Assembly (NCBI GenBank): GCA_963377175.1 | Contig: CAUJNA010000453.1 | Span: 1 to 64,000, forward strand | Direction of reading: 5' to 3' | DNA: 64,000 nucleotides | Source of the DNA: Effrenium voratum | Lineage: Eukaryota > Sar > Dinophyceae > Suessiales > Symbiodiniaceae | Shown here: one piece after another, positions 22,112-32,900 of the stretch | How positions within the stretch are numbered: position 1 is the stretch's first letter | Layout: the number at the start of each line of letters is the position of its first letter | The notes under the pieces: model-generated | Told to the model about the DNA's origin: nothing | The model's input: the letters and a program-made list of their open reading frames with translations, nothing else | Databases searched by the model: none | Position numbers and translations under genes: made by a program

Positions 22112-22156
22112 GCTTGTAGGTAGGTAGGTAGGCAGGTAGGTAGGGTTAGGGTTCAT
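22112..22156 (+). repeat. (GTAG)n with telomere-like TAGGGTTAGGG
   Basis: AGGTAGGTAGGTAGGCAGG leads into GTAGGTAGGGTTAGGGTTC. Two adjacent TTAGGG-like units are too few to call an interstitial telomere. Confidence 0.6.
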
Positions 22157-22265
22157 TCGAGCTTGGCCAAGGGGATTGGTTTTGGCGCGTTGGGGGAGCG
22201 TTACCCAACTAGACCACGGTTGGCCCGAAAGCATAACATCGCAAGCGAGGTCGGCCCAACGCCTG

Positions 22266-22422
22266 GGACATGTGCAAGTTGCTCTGCGCAAGTTGCTTTG
22301 CGCAAGTTGCTCTGTGCAAGTTGCAGTGTGTGCAAGTTGCTCTGCGCAAGTTGCTCTGGGCAAGGTGCTCTGCGCAAACTGGTCTGCGCAAGTTGCTGTA
22401 TGCAAGTTGCTCCGTGCAGCTT
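22266..22422 (+). repeat. Tandem repeat of a 14-15 bp unit AAGTTGCTCTGCGC
   Basis: About eleven copies with small changes (TTTGCGC, TCTGTGC, AGTGTGTGC). It abuts the tRNA-like segment and could be the tail of a SINE read on the minus strand. Confidence 0.8.
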
Positions 22423-22436
22423 GCGACGCCCGCCCG

Positions 22437-22520
22437 CGGACCAGGGAGGAATCGAACCCGCGACCCGCCGGTCCCGGGAGCAGGCGCGCGAACCACGAGA
22501 CAACTCGCGAGGACCAGTTC
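22437..22520 (-). mobile_element. tRNA-derived SINE-like segment
   Basis: On the minus strand there is a perfect Pol III B-box GGTTCGATTCC, preceded at the right distance by an A-box-like GAGTTGTCTCGTGG and a GC-rich anticodon-arm-like region. The acceptor stem does not pair and the T stem has a mismatch, so this is not a functional tRNA. Together with the adjoining 14-bp repeats it looks like the head of a tRNA-derived SINE. Confidence 0.45.
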
Positions 22521-22529
22521 GAACAACAA

Positions 22530-22790
22530 AAAATGCAAAATCCTCGAGTTTTGGTACCTCGCGCGAGCGTCGCAGAAAGCGCAAAAAACCTTGAGTTTTT
22601 GCACCTCGACCACGCCGATCCTCGGAGAGGGTCGCGCGAGCGCCGCAGAAATCGCAAAAAAAACCTCGAGTTTTGCACCTCGACCACGCCGATCCCCGCA
22701 GATCGCGCGGGCCCAAACAAAATCGCAAAAAACCTCGAGTTTTTGCACCTCGACCACGCCAATCCCCGCAGAGGGTCGATTTTCGTAGAG
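22530..22790 (+). repeat. Tandem repeat of about 70-80 bp with AACCTCGAGTTTTTGC hairpin
   Basis: Three to four copies containing AATCGCAAAAAACCTCGAG, TTTTTGCACCTCGACCACGC and CGATCCCCGCAGAGGGTCG. Each copy has a self-complementary GCAAAAAACCTCGAG/TTTTTGC stem. Confidence 0.75.
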
Positions 22791-22839
22791 TGTCGTCGGC
22801 GCTACCCCGCCGCCCTAAGAAGAGATTTTAACTCCTCGC

Positions 22840-23105
22840 AAGTCAATTGCACTTGACTCCTTGCACTTGCAACTTGCACTTGGCTCCTTGCACTTGCAAC
22901 TTGCACTTGACTCCATGCACTTGCAACTTGCACTTGCACGGGCACTTGCAACTTGCACTTGACTGCAAATGGTGCAATGACTCCTTGCAATGACTCCTTG
23001 CAACTGACTCCTTGCAATGACTCCTTGCAATGACTCCTTGCAATGACTCCTTGCAATGACTCCTTGCAATGACTTTCATGATGATGATTCCTTGCAATGA
23101 CACCT
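22840..23105 (+). repeat. Short tandem repeats ACTTGCAACTTGC and TGACTCCTTGCAA
   Basis: The left half repeats ACTTGCACTTGCAACTTGC variants. The right half repeats the 13-bp TGACTCCTTGCAA about nine times. Confidence 0.85.
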
Positions 23106-23342
23106 TGTAATGACTCTCATGAGAACAACTCAAGTGAACCCAGCGGAAGAACCCTTCGCAATGCTTTCGGGAAAAAAGCCAACAATTCACTTCCTGCTAA
23201 ACCAGCAACACAGCTAGCACAGATCAGCTCCAAGCCAACAAAATGTACACAAAGTCAACCGAAAAGTCCAGTGCTCAGCCGCAGCCGTAAGAAAAGCTAG
23301 CAACCAGCCCTAGCAAAAGGCAAAACAAAGACCTCTATATAG

Positions 23343-23424
23343 GGGTGTGGCTCAAAATCAAGCAGCAGGGGGTACGCAGGTTTTGGTCCATGTTTCCACT
23401 TACACCGGTTTTTGAGCCACAGCC
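23343..23424 (+). mobile_element. Short TIR element, family A
   Basis: Ends GGGTGTGGCTCAAAATC and TTTTTGAGCCACAGCC around a family A body (GGGGGTACGCAGGTTTTGG). Flanks ATAG and ATAT are near-identical. Confidence 0.7.
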
Positions 23425-23951
23425 ATATACCCCTTCTTGCTGTAGAATGGATGCGAGCTTGGGTGGCTCGCATTGGGTCGCAGGCCTGGTGGAAGCCGCG
23501 GAAGCCAAGGGAGGCAAGACCATTGGCCGGGCAGTGGAGGAAGTCTTGGCATGGCTTTCCGAGGACTGAACTTTTGGCGAACGGAAAGGCACATAGGTGT
23601 TGGCCGTTTTTGCTGGAAAAATAGAGGGCGATTCCTGGTTTACCTGTTGGTTTAATCATCTACCAGGGAAACCCATCTATTTCCCCTAAAAGGACAGCTA
23701 TGCAAAGACATGTCATGTGTGCGACTGACACAATTTTTGGCGGTCTGCTGTTAGTTTGGGAGGAGGAGAGGGGGAGCAACCCCAAATTTCTCACCGAAAC
23801 CAGGGGGAATCAAAACTAATTTGTTTCTGGGTTATGTGTGGCTTTCTTTGCTACAATCGAAACTTGGGCAAGTGAGGTGCCAGGACAGTCCCAACGGCCA
23901 CGTTTTTGATGCTTTGGCTGTGGGTAGAGTCCTTCAAGGTTTGATAATATG

Positions 23952-24070
23952 GGCGTGGGTCAAAATCGATGGTACCATTTTGGGGTAGGTGCACCACCCA
24001 TTTTTGAACCTATTTTTGTGGGGATTGGGATGTTCACTGGGGGCTAACCGGGGGATTTTGACCCACAGCC
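23952..24070 (+). mobile_element. Short TIR element, family A2, intact
   Basis: Ends GGGCGTGGGTCAAAATC and GATTTTGACCCACAGCC, flanked by ATAT on both sides. The interior has CCATTTTGGGGTAGGTGCAC and GGGATGTTCACTGGGGG, shared with 11,639 and 56,145. Confidence 0.8.
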
Positions 24071-24675
24071 ATATGACTCATGCGGCGCAGGAAGCCTTCA
24101 CAGAAGCGGCGGCGTCCAGCCTTTCCGAGCACGGGCCGTGGCGTGTGTACGAGTGAAGGTGGTCAAGGGTTGCATTTTGACAACTTTGGAGGAACAGGCA
24201 TAATAGGCAATCACCTGAAAAGTGGTTGGTGGACATAAGTCCCCACCAAAATGATGTCCACATAAGGGCCCCTAATTAAAATTCACACCTATTTGCTTCC
24301 TCTGGAAGTGCGTCACTTGAAGCCGCCAGCTCGCCACTTGAGGCTTCAAGCCCAAGAAGAGCAGCTTCTTCAGCAGGAGAGATCTGATCTGAGGGGAGGG
24401 GATGTCAAACATGTTGCTCGTTTTTGGACCCCGAGGGCCTTGTGCCGCCTTAAGGGGATGGCACAAAGGGCCCCTGAAAAGCACGACTAAGCCTCAGCCT
24501 TCTCAAGGAAAATTACTTTCAAGAGGGGGGCCATGCACCTCTCGACAATTCGACTTGTTTGAGCGACTAGGGGCGTGCAGTGGAATGTGCAACCAGATGC
24601 AGATTCCTATGGCCGGACTGGGACATGTTTCGCATCGCAGGCCTTGGCAGCATCTGCAGGCCCTGACATTTGCAG

Positions 24676-24995
24676 TCAGACACCCTTGTGGACGTCAGCT
24701 GTAGTGCTTTGGGTCCAGACAAACTGTCGATAGCCCTGGACGAGGTGAAGTTAGCTGGAGCTCTGAAGAAGACAGGCGCAGCGACATAGGATGTGAAGCT
24801 GTGGATAAGCAACCTATGGATGCTCGAGATGAATCGGCCTTGATCAGTGCCATTTGCATCGGTTTCGTTCCCGAATCGTACGTGTGGGCTGCGACACGAA
24901 GGCTCATGGCAGCAGCCCTGGCCGCCAGTGCAGAGCAGGCTGGCAACGTCCCCGCTCTGAATTCCATTGTAGAGGTGCAGCCAACGTCACCCTAG
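24676..24995 (+). CDS. Candidate two-exon segment, unrecognised
   Basis: Exon a, 24,676-24,744, lies between TTTGCAG and a good donor GAG/GTGAAG and reads SDTLVDVSCSALGPDKLSIA and LDE. A phase-matching continuation from 24,810 reads QPMDARDESALISAICIGF, VPESYVWAATRRLMAAALAA and ends at TAG 24,995. An earlier open piece with EEQLLQQERSDLRGGD (24,293-24,490) may belong to the same gene. The composition looks natural, but no family is recognised and the minus strand is also open. Confidence 0.35.
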
Positions 24996-25330
24996 TCCAT
25001 ATCTTCCGGGGATACCAACATGGGGCGTGCTTCTTTTATAAGAGCCAGGGCACTCATGAACTCACACATACTTGCATTTTCATCAGTGCCCTTGCTCTTC
25101 GGTTTTTGCGTAGCTTGTATTTTCCGACTTGCGCAATTGTGCACTTTGTCGCCCTCAGGCAGTGGAGCAGTGCAGAAATCACGTAGCCGAGGAGGAGGCT
25201 GACTTGCAGGCCAATTGGATGGGTGGATTTTTGTGCAAGCGCTCCGATTGCAAAGTTAGGGATTAGGGTTCAAGCATCCTAGCTGTCTATTTTATGGCGA
25301 GCTCACCCAGGATACCATGCTGAAGGTCCC

Positions 25331-25470
25331 TCACTCGAGCCAATCCAAACCCGGGGAGATGAAGGTTAGTAAAGGACGATCCCAACCAGAAATAGCTGCG
25401 GCCGCCTTCTTAATTCTTTACCTGGTTCTGGGTAGACCATTTTAATACCGGGTTTTGATTATGACTCACT
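25331..25470 (+). mobile_element. Short inverted-end repeat, family B, best copy
   Basis: CTCGAGCCAATCCAAACCCG at the left and ATACCGGGTTTTGATTATGA then CTCAC at the right. The body reads ATCCCAACCAGAAATAGCTG, CGGCCGCCTTCTTAATTC and GGTTCTGGGTAGACC. Confidence 0.7.
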
Positions 25471-25639
25471 TGGGATCCTAATGTGAGTGTTGGTTGTTTT
25501 GTACATTTGCAGATCCCAGACACTGGAGCTGGCAAATTGCATAAACCCTGTGAATAAGGAGGGGGGTTGAGAATAAGGTTTGCGGTGTCCGGTGTTTTTG
25601 CAACCCTAGTCTGTTTAGACATATGTATGAATTGGAGGG

Positions 25640-26040
25640 CCCCTGTTAATAGTTGTTTCTTCGAAACTCAAACTTAGGGGGTGTCCCCCCAGGGGACACA
25701 ATCCCAGGTGTTTCAAGGTTGTTGTTTGTAATCAAGGCTTTTGAACCCATGTTTATCGCTGCTTTGGGCCGTTCAGGCACCAGTTGGGATCAGACATGGC
25801 TTTTCTCACAACGCAAACTTGGGGGACCCCCCATGCTCTGCAATGTGGCATTGGTAGAGCACATATTCAGTCATTGGTCGTTAGCCTCCATTTTTGTTTC
25901 AGTAGAACAGATGACCCAATGCTCCATAGGCGATCAGCTTTGAACAGTTCAATCACCAGTTGGAATCGGTATTATTTGCTCAAAACGCAAACTTGGGGGA
26001 CACCCGGCTTTGCAATTCAGTCATTGGTTGTGAGCCTGCA
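25640..26040 (+). repeat. Degenerate tandem repeat of about 175 bp
   Basis: Two to three diverged copies marked by CGCAAACTTGGGGGAC (25,810 and 25,985; 25,665 as CTCAAACTTAGGGGG), CACCAGTTGGGATC or CACCAGTTGGAATC, and CAGTCATTGGTCGTTAGCC or CAGTCATTGGTTGTGAGCC. It leads directly into the 118-bp array. Confidence 0.6.
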
Positions 26041-26044
26041 ATTT

Positions 26045-26898
26045 CTGAGAAATTCCGCTCGCGATGCTTAAATGAAAGCAGTCGTTGTTGGCTTAGGATG
26101 ACTCATGCATCAGACACATCTAAAAGCGAAACTCCGGTACGTTTGCTGCGCGCTTGCACTGAGAAATTCCGCTAGCAATGCCCAAATGAAAGCAGTCAGT
26201 CGTTGTTGGCTTAGGGTGACTCAGGCATCAGACACATCTAAAGCGAAACTCCGGTACGTTTGCTGCGCGGTTGCACTGAGAAATTCCGCTAGCAATGCCC
26301 AAATGAAAGCAGTCAGTCGTTGTTGGCTTAGGGTGACTCAGGCATCAGACACATCTAAAAGCGAAACTCCGGTACGTTTGCTGCGCGCTTGCACTGAGAA
26401 ATTCCGCTAGCAATGCCCAAGTGAAAGCAGTCAGTCGTTGTTGGCTTAGGGTGACTCAGGCATCAGACACATCTAAAGCGAAACTCCGGTACGTTTGCTG
26501 CGCGCTTGCACTGAGAAATTCCGCTAGCAATGCCCAAATGAAAGCAGTCAGTCGTTGTTGGCTTAGGGTGACTCAGGCATCAGACACATCTAAAAGCGAA
26601 ACTCCGGTACGTTTGCTGCGCGCTTGCACTGAGAAATTCCGCTAGCAATGCCCAAATGAAAGCAGTCAGTCGTTGTTGGCTTAGGGTGACTCAGGCATCA
26701 GACACATCTAAAAGCGAAACTCCGGTACGTTTGCTGCGCGCTTGCACTGAGAAATTCCGCTAGCAATGCCCAAATGAAAGCAGTCAGTCGTTGTTGGCTT
26801 AGGGTGACTCAGGCATCAGACACATCTAAAAGCGAAACTCCGGTACGTTTGCTGCGCGCTTGCACTGAGAAATTCCGCGGCGATGCCCAAATGAAAGC
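26045..26898 (+). repeat. 117/118-bp tandem array, seven copies plus a partial
   Basis: Units start CTGAGAAATTCCGCTAGC at 26,045, 26,159, 26,276, 26,394, 26,511, 26,629, 26,747 and 26,865. Apart from the first, they are nearly identical. The length alternates with CTAAAGCG versus CTAAAAGCG. Open frames here follow the repeat. Confidence 0.95.
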
Positions 26899-27117
26899 AT
26901 AACCAGGGACTTCCAGCAATCACGGTCCTTAGATATTAGGTGCCCTCGTTTCGGGACTGACTCCCCCCCCCACCCGCAGCCCAGTTTACAAAACACAGTG
27001 TATACGGCCGGCGTTCCCCCCCCCCCCGCCCCACCCCCTTCAAAAAAACACATGTTCTCAAGGAGCGACCGCAATGAATTCCTTATTCTCAAGGAGCGTC
27101 CTTATTGGCCAGCATTT

Positions 27118-29140
27118 TTTTTTAATGACAAGCACACATCCTTAATTACAAGCAGGTGCTTGTAGATAAGGATCTTGGAAAAGAAACAGATCCTTAATGA
27201 CAAGCAAAAATCCTGATTTTTGACAAGCAAAATCCTCAATGACAAGCAACAAATCCTTAATCTCAAGCAGGTGCTTGTAATTAAGGATTTTTGACCAGCA
27301 AAAACCCTTAATGACAAGCAAAAACCCTTAATTACACGCAAGGTGCTTTTAATTAAGGATTTTTGTCCAGCAACAATCCTTAATGACAAGCAAAAATCCT
27401 TAATGACAAGTAAAAATGCTTAATTACAAGCGGGTGCTTGTGATTAAGGATTTTTGACCAGCAAAATCCTGAATGACAAGCAACTTAATTACAAGCAGGT
27501 GCTTGTAATGAAGCATTTTTGACCAGGAAAATTCCTTACTGACACGCAAAAATCCTTAATTACAAGCACCTGCTTGTAATTAAGGATTTTTGACCAGCAA
27601 ACCCCTTAATGACAAGCAAACATCCTGAATTACAAGCAGGTGCTTGTAATTAAGGATTTTTGACCAGCAAAAATGCTTAATGACAAGCAAAAATCCTTAA
27701 TTACAAGCAGGTGCTTGTAATTAAGTATGTTTGACCAGCAAAAATCCTTAATGACAAGCAAACATCCTTAATTACAAGCAGGTGCTCGTAATTGAGGATT
27801 TTTGACCAGCAACAAATCCTGAATGGCAAGCAAACATCCCTAATTACAATCAGGTGCTTGCAATTAAGGATTTTTGACCAGCAAAAATCCTGAACGACAA
27901 GCAACCATCCTTAATTACAAGCAGGTGCTTGTAATTAAGGATTTTTGACCAGCAAAAATCCTTAATGACAAGAACAATTCCTTAATTACAAGCAGGTGCT
28001 TGTAATTAAGTATGTTTGACCAGCAAAAATCCTTAATGACAAGCAAACATCCTTAATTACAAGCAGGTGCTCGTAATTGAGGATTTTTGACCAGCAACAA
28101 ATCCTGAATGGCAAGCAAACATCCCTAATTACAATCAGGTGCTTGCAATTAAGGATTTTTGACCAGCAAAAATCCTGAACGACAAGCAACCATCCTTAAT
28201 TACAAGCAGGTGCTTGTAATTAAGGATTTTTGACCAGCAAAAATCCTTAATGACAAGCAACCATCCTTAATTACAAGCAGGTGCTTGTAATTAAGGATTT
28301 TTGACCAGCAAAAATCCTTAATGACAAGCAAACATCCTTAATTACAAGCAGGTGCTTGTAATTAAGGATTTTTGACCAGCAAAAATCCTTAATGACAAGC
28401 AAACATCCTTAATTACAAGCAGGTGCTTGTAATTAAGGATTTTTGACCATCAAAAATCCTTAATGACAAGCAAAATTCCTTAATTACAAGCAGGTGCTTG
28501 TAATTAAGGATTTTTGACCAGCAACAATCCTTACTGACAAGCAAACATCCTTAATTACAGGCAGGTGCTTGTAATTAAGGATTTTTGACCAGCAACAAAG
28601 GACAAGCAAACATCCTTAATTACAAGCAGCAGGTGCTTGTAATTAAGGATTTTTGACCAGCAAAAATCCTTAATGACAAGAAACAATCCTTAATTACAAG
28701 CAGGTGCTTGTAATTAAGGATTTTTGACCAGCAAAAATCCTTAATGACAAGAAAAAATCCTTAATTACAAGCAGGTGCTTGTAATTAAGGATTTTTGACC
28801 AGCAAAAATCCTTAATGACAAGAAAAAATCCTTAATTACAAGCAGGTGCTTGTAATTAAGGATTTTTGACCGGCAAAAATCCTTAATGACAAGCAACCAT
28901 CCTTAATTACAAGCAGGTGCTTGTAATTAAGGATTTTTGACCAGCAAAAATCCTTAATGACAAGAAAAAATCCTTAATTACAAGCAGGTGCTTGAAATTA
29001 AGGACTTTTGACCAGCAAAAATCCTTAATGACAAGCAAAAATCCTTAATTACAAGCAGGTGCTTGTACTTAAGGATTTTTGACCAGCAAAAATCCTTAAT
29101 GGCAAGAACAAATCCTTAATTACAAGCAGGTGCTTGTAAT
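27118..29140 (-). repeat. 71-bp hairpin satellite, left arm
   Basis: Roughly 28 units of about 71 bp. Each holds a near-perfect 36-bp palindrome, ATCCTTAATTACAAGCA, GG, TGCTTGTAATTAAGGAT, then TTTTGACCAGCAAAAATCC and TTAATGACAAGCAA. The central dinucleotide is GG in this arm. One unit near 27,565 has CC, a locally inverted core. The block 27,701-27,904 recurs at 27,986-28,189, offset by 285 bp (four units). Confidence 0.93.
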
Positions 29141-29145
29141 TAAGG

Positions 29146-29990
29146 TTTTGTGGCCTTTGTGTCCCCCACGTCTCAAGGAGCGTCCGCAATTACTTCCTTA
29201 GTCTCGGCCAGCCGGACCAACTTCAATCTCTAGGCCATGGACGCTAGCCCTGCGCACTGGTAAAGCAGTTTGCGCGAGGAAAACACGAATCCGATAGGCA
29301 AGAAACCGTAGTTACAGGAAAAATCCAGATTTTCGAGGAGAAATCCTGATTTGCAAGCAAAAAAACGTATTCGCAAGCAAACCTCCTTTTTCGCAGAAAA
29401 ATCCTTAATGACAAGCACAATTCCTTAATGACAAGCAAAAATCCTTAATTACAAGCAGGTGCTTGTAATTAAGATTTTTTGGCTTTTGTGTCCCCCACTT
29501 TTCAGACAAAAAAACATGAAAATCCTGGTTTTGGACCGAAAACTGGGGGACAGAATTGAGGGTCTGTCCCCCAGTTTTCGGTCCAAAACCAGGATTTGCG
29601 GCTTTTGTTTTTGAAAAGCGGGGGACGCAAAAAAGCGAACATCCTTAATTACAAGCACATGCTTGTAATTAAGGATTTTTCCTTGTAATTAAGGATTGTT
29701 GCTTGTCATTAAGGAATTTTGCTCGTCATTAAAGGTTCTTTCTGCGAAAAAGGAGTTTTGCTTGCGAATAACGATTTTTGCTTGCAAATCAGGTTTTTTC
29801 CTCGAAAATCTGGATTTTTCCTGTAACTATGGTTTCTTGCCTATCTGATTCGTGTTTTCCTCGCGCAAACTGCTTTACCAGTGCGCAGGGCTAGCGTCCA
29901 TGGCCTAGAGATTGAAGTTGGTCCGGCTGGCCGAGACTAAGGAAGTAATTGCGGACGCTCCTTGAGACGTGGGGGACACAAAGGCCACAA
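29146..29990. repeat. Non-satellite core of the giant palindrome
   Basis: Left half 29,146-29,553 and right half 29,564-29,990 are inverted copies with few differences, separated by the loop AATTGAGGGT. Shared landmarks include GTGTCCCCCACGTCTCAAGG, CTAGGCCATGGACGCTAGCC and CAGTTTGCGCGAGGAAAACA. The innermost stem is CTGGGGGACAG/CTGTCCCCCAG. The phrase CTCAAGGAGCGTCCGCAAT also occurs near the left outer end (27,058-27,090). No gene is seen. Confidence 0.9.
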
Positions 29991-29994
29991 ATCC

Positions 29995-32790
29995 TTAATT
30001 ACAAGCACCTGCTTGTAATTAAGGTTTTTTTCTTGTCATTAAGGATTTTTGTTGGTCAAAAATCCTTAATTACAAGCACCTGCTTGTAATTAAGGATTTT
30101 TCTTGTCATTAAGGATTTTTGCTGGTCAAAAATCCTTAATTACAAGCACCTGCTTGTAATTAAGGATGTTTGCTTGTCATTAAGGATTTTTGCTGGTCAA
30201 AAATCCTTAATTACAAGCACCTGCTTGTAATTAAGGATTGTTGCTTGTCATTAAGGATTTTTGCTGGTCAAAAATCCTTAATTACAAGCACCTGCTTGTA
30301 ATTAAGGATTTTTGCTTGTCATTAAGGATTTTTGCTGGTCAAGAATCCTTAATTACAAGCACCTGCTTGTAATTAAGAAGTTTTTCTTGTCATTAAGGAT
30401 TTTTGCTGGTCAAAAATCCTTAATTACAAGCACCTGCTTGTAATTAAGGATTGTTTCTTGTCATTAAGGATTTTTGCCGGTCAAAAATCCTTAATTACAA
30501 GCACCTGCTTGTAATTAAGGATTTTTTCGTGTCATTAAGGATGTTTGCTGGTCAACAATCCTTAATTACAAGCACCTGCTTGTAATTAAGGATGTTTGCT
30601 TGTCATTAAGGATTTTTGCTGGTCAAAAATCCTTAATTACAAGCACCTGCTTGTAATTAAGGATGTTTGCTTGTCATTAAGGATTTTTGCTGGTCAAAAA
30701 TCCTTAATTACAAGCACCTGCTTGTAATTAAGGATTTTTTCTTGTCATTAAGGATTTTTGCTGGTCAAAAATCCTTAATTACAAGCACCTGCTTGTAATT
30801 AAGGATTTTTTCTTGTCATTAAGGATTTTTGCTGGTCAAAAATCCTTAATTACAAGCACCTGCTTGTAATTAAGGATTTGTTCTTGTCATTAAGGATTTT
30901 TGCTGGTCAAAAATCCTTAATTACAAGCACCTGCTTGTAATTAAGGATTTTGCTTGTCATTAAGGATTTGTGCTGTCAAAAGTCCTTAATTACAAGCACC
31001 TGCTTGTAATTAAGGATGTTTGCTTGTCATTAAGGATTTTGCTGGTCAAAAAATCCTTAATTACAAGCACCTGCTTGTAATTAAGGATTTTTTCTTGTCA
31101 TTAAGGATTTTTGCTGGTCAAAAATCCTTAATTACAAGCACCTGCTTGTAATTAAGGATTGTTTCTTGTCATTAAGGATTTTTGCTGGTCAAAATTCCTT
31201 AATTACAAGCACCTGCTTGTAATTAAGGATGTTTGCTTGTCATTAAGGATTTTTGCTGGTCAAGAATCCTTAATTACAAGCACCTGCTTGTAATTAAGGA
31301 TGTTTGCTTGTCATTAAGGATTTTTGCTGGTCAAAATCCTTAATTACAAGCACCTGCTTGTAATTAAGGATGTTTGCTTGTCATTAAGGATTTTTGCTGG
31401 TCAAAAATCCTTAATTACAAGCACCTGCTTGTAATTAAGGATGTTTGCTTGTCATTAAGGATTTTTGCTGGTCAAAAATCCTTAATTACAAGCACCTGCT
31501 TGTAATTAAGGATGTTTGCTTGTCATTAAGGATTTTTGCTGGTCAAAAATCCTTAATTACAAGCACCTGCTTGTAATTAAGGATGTTTGCTTGTCATTAA
31601 GGATTGTTGGGGGTCAAGAATCCTTAATTACAAGCACCTGCTTGTAATTAAGGATGTTTGCTTGTCATTAAGGATTTTTGCTGGTCACAAATCCTTAATT
31701 GCAAGCAGGTGCTTGTAATTAAGGATTTGTGCGTGTCATTAAGGATCTGTTTCTTGTCAAAAACCCTTAATTACAAGCGGGTGCTTGTAATTAAGGATTT
31801 GTGCGTGTCATTAAGGATCTATTTCTTCTCAAAAATCCTTAATTGCAAGCACCTGCTTGTAATTAAGGATTTGTGCGTGTCATTAAGGATCTGTTTCTTG
31901 TCAAAAATCCTTAATTACAAGCACCTGCTTGTAATTAAGGATTGTTGCTTGTTATTAAGGATTGTTGCTGGTCAATAATCCTCAATTACAAGCACCTGCT
32001 TGTAATTAAGGATGGTTGCTTGTCATTAAGGATTTTTGCCTTAATTACAAGCACCTGCTTGTAATTAAGGATGGTTGCTTGTCATTAAGGATTTTTGCTG
32101 GTCAAAAATCCTTAATTACAAGCACCTGCTTGTAATTAAGGATTTGTGCGTGTCATTAAGCATCTGTTTCTTGTCAAAAATCCTTAATTGCAAGCACCTG
32201 CTTGTAATTAAGGATTTGTTGCTTGTCATTAAGGATTGTTGCTGGTCAAAAATCCTTAATTACAAGCATTGTTGCTTGTCATTAAGGATTTTTGGTGGTC
32301 AACAATCGTTAATTACAAGCACCTGCTTGTAATTTAAGGTTTTGTTGCTTGCCATTAAGGATTCTTGCTGGTCAAAAATCCTGAATTACAAGCACCTGCT
32401 TGCAATTAAGGGTGTGTTGCTTGTCATTAAGGATTTTTGCTTGTCAAACTTCCTCAATTTCAAGCACCTGCTTGTAATTAAGGGTTTTTGCTTGTCATCA
32501 AGGATTTTTGCTTGTCATTAAGGTTGTTGTTTGGTCAGACATCCTTAATTGCAAGCACCTGCTTGTAATTAAGGATTCTTGCTTGTCATAAAGCATTTGT
32601 GCTTGTCAAAAATTATATTTTGAAGCAAGGATTTTCACGTGCTCATTAAGGACTTTTGCTGGTCAACAATCCTTAATTACAAGCACCCGCTTATAACTAA
32701 GGATTTTTGCTTGTCATTAAGGATGTTTTTCTTGTCAAAATCCTTAATTAGAAGCACCTGCTTGTAATTAAGGATTTTTGCGTGTCATTA
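29995..32790 (+). repeat. 71-bp hairpin satellite, right arm
   Basis: Roughly 39 units, reverse complement of the left arm; the palindrome centre is CC here (AAGCACCTGCTT). Exceptions with GG occur near 31,690 and 31,770. Toward the right end (after 31,690) units diverge and carry TTTGTGCGTGTCATTAAGG variants. Confidence 0.93.
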
Positions 32791-32900
32791 TGGATTTGTT
32801 CTTGTCATGGGGGGGGGCGCCGGCCGTATACAAAAACTGTTTTTTGTAAACAGCTGGGCGGACTGCGAATTTGTCAACATGAAAAGCAATTGTTTCTCCA

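Larger units (their letters stand above)
26974..32867. repeat. Giant inverted repeat (palindrome), about 5.9 kb
   Basis: The left arm is the approximate reverse complement of the right arm. From outside to inside there are non-satellite ends (26,974-27,022 and 32,809-32,867, sharing CGCCGGCCGTATAC, TTTTGTAAAC and CTGGGC in inverted order), 71-bp satellite arms, and a non-repetitive core whose two halves match almost base for base. The symmetry centre is at about 29,558. The right arm is longer (about 3.3 kb against 2.6 kb) because it holds more satellite units. No open frame of note lies inside. The architecture resembles foldback transposons, whose long inverted termini are made of tandem subrepeats. 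Confidence 0.92.

Noticed and set aside
22112..22156. Interstitial telomere
   Set aside because: Only two TTAGGG-like units beside a (GTAG)n microsatellite.
22437..22520. Functional tRNA gene
   Set aside because: The B-box is perfect, but the acceptor stem does not pair and the T stem has a mismatch, so a SINE-like derivative is more likely.
27118..32790. CRISPR array
   Set aside because: The 71-bp units have no variable spacers; the whole unit is repeated, and the context is eukaryotic.
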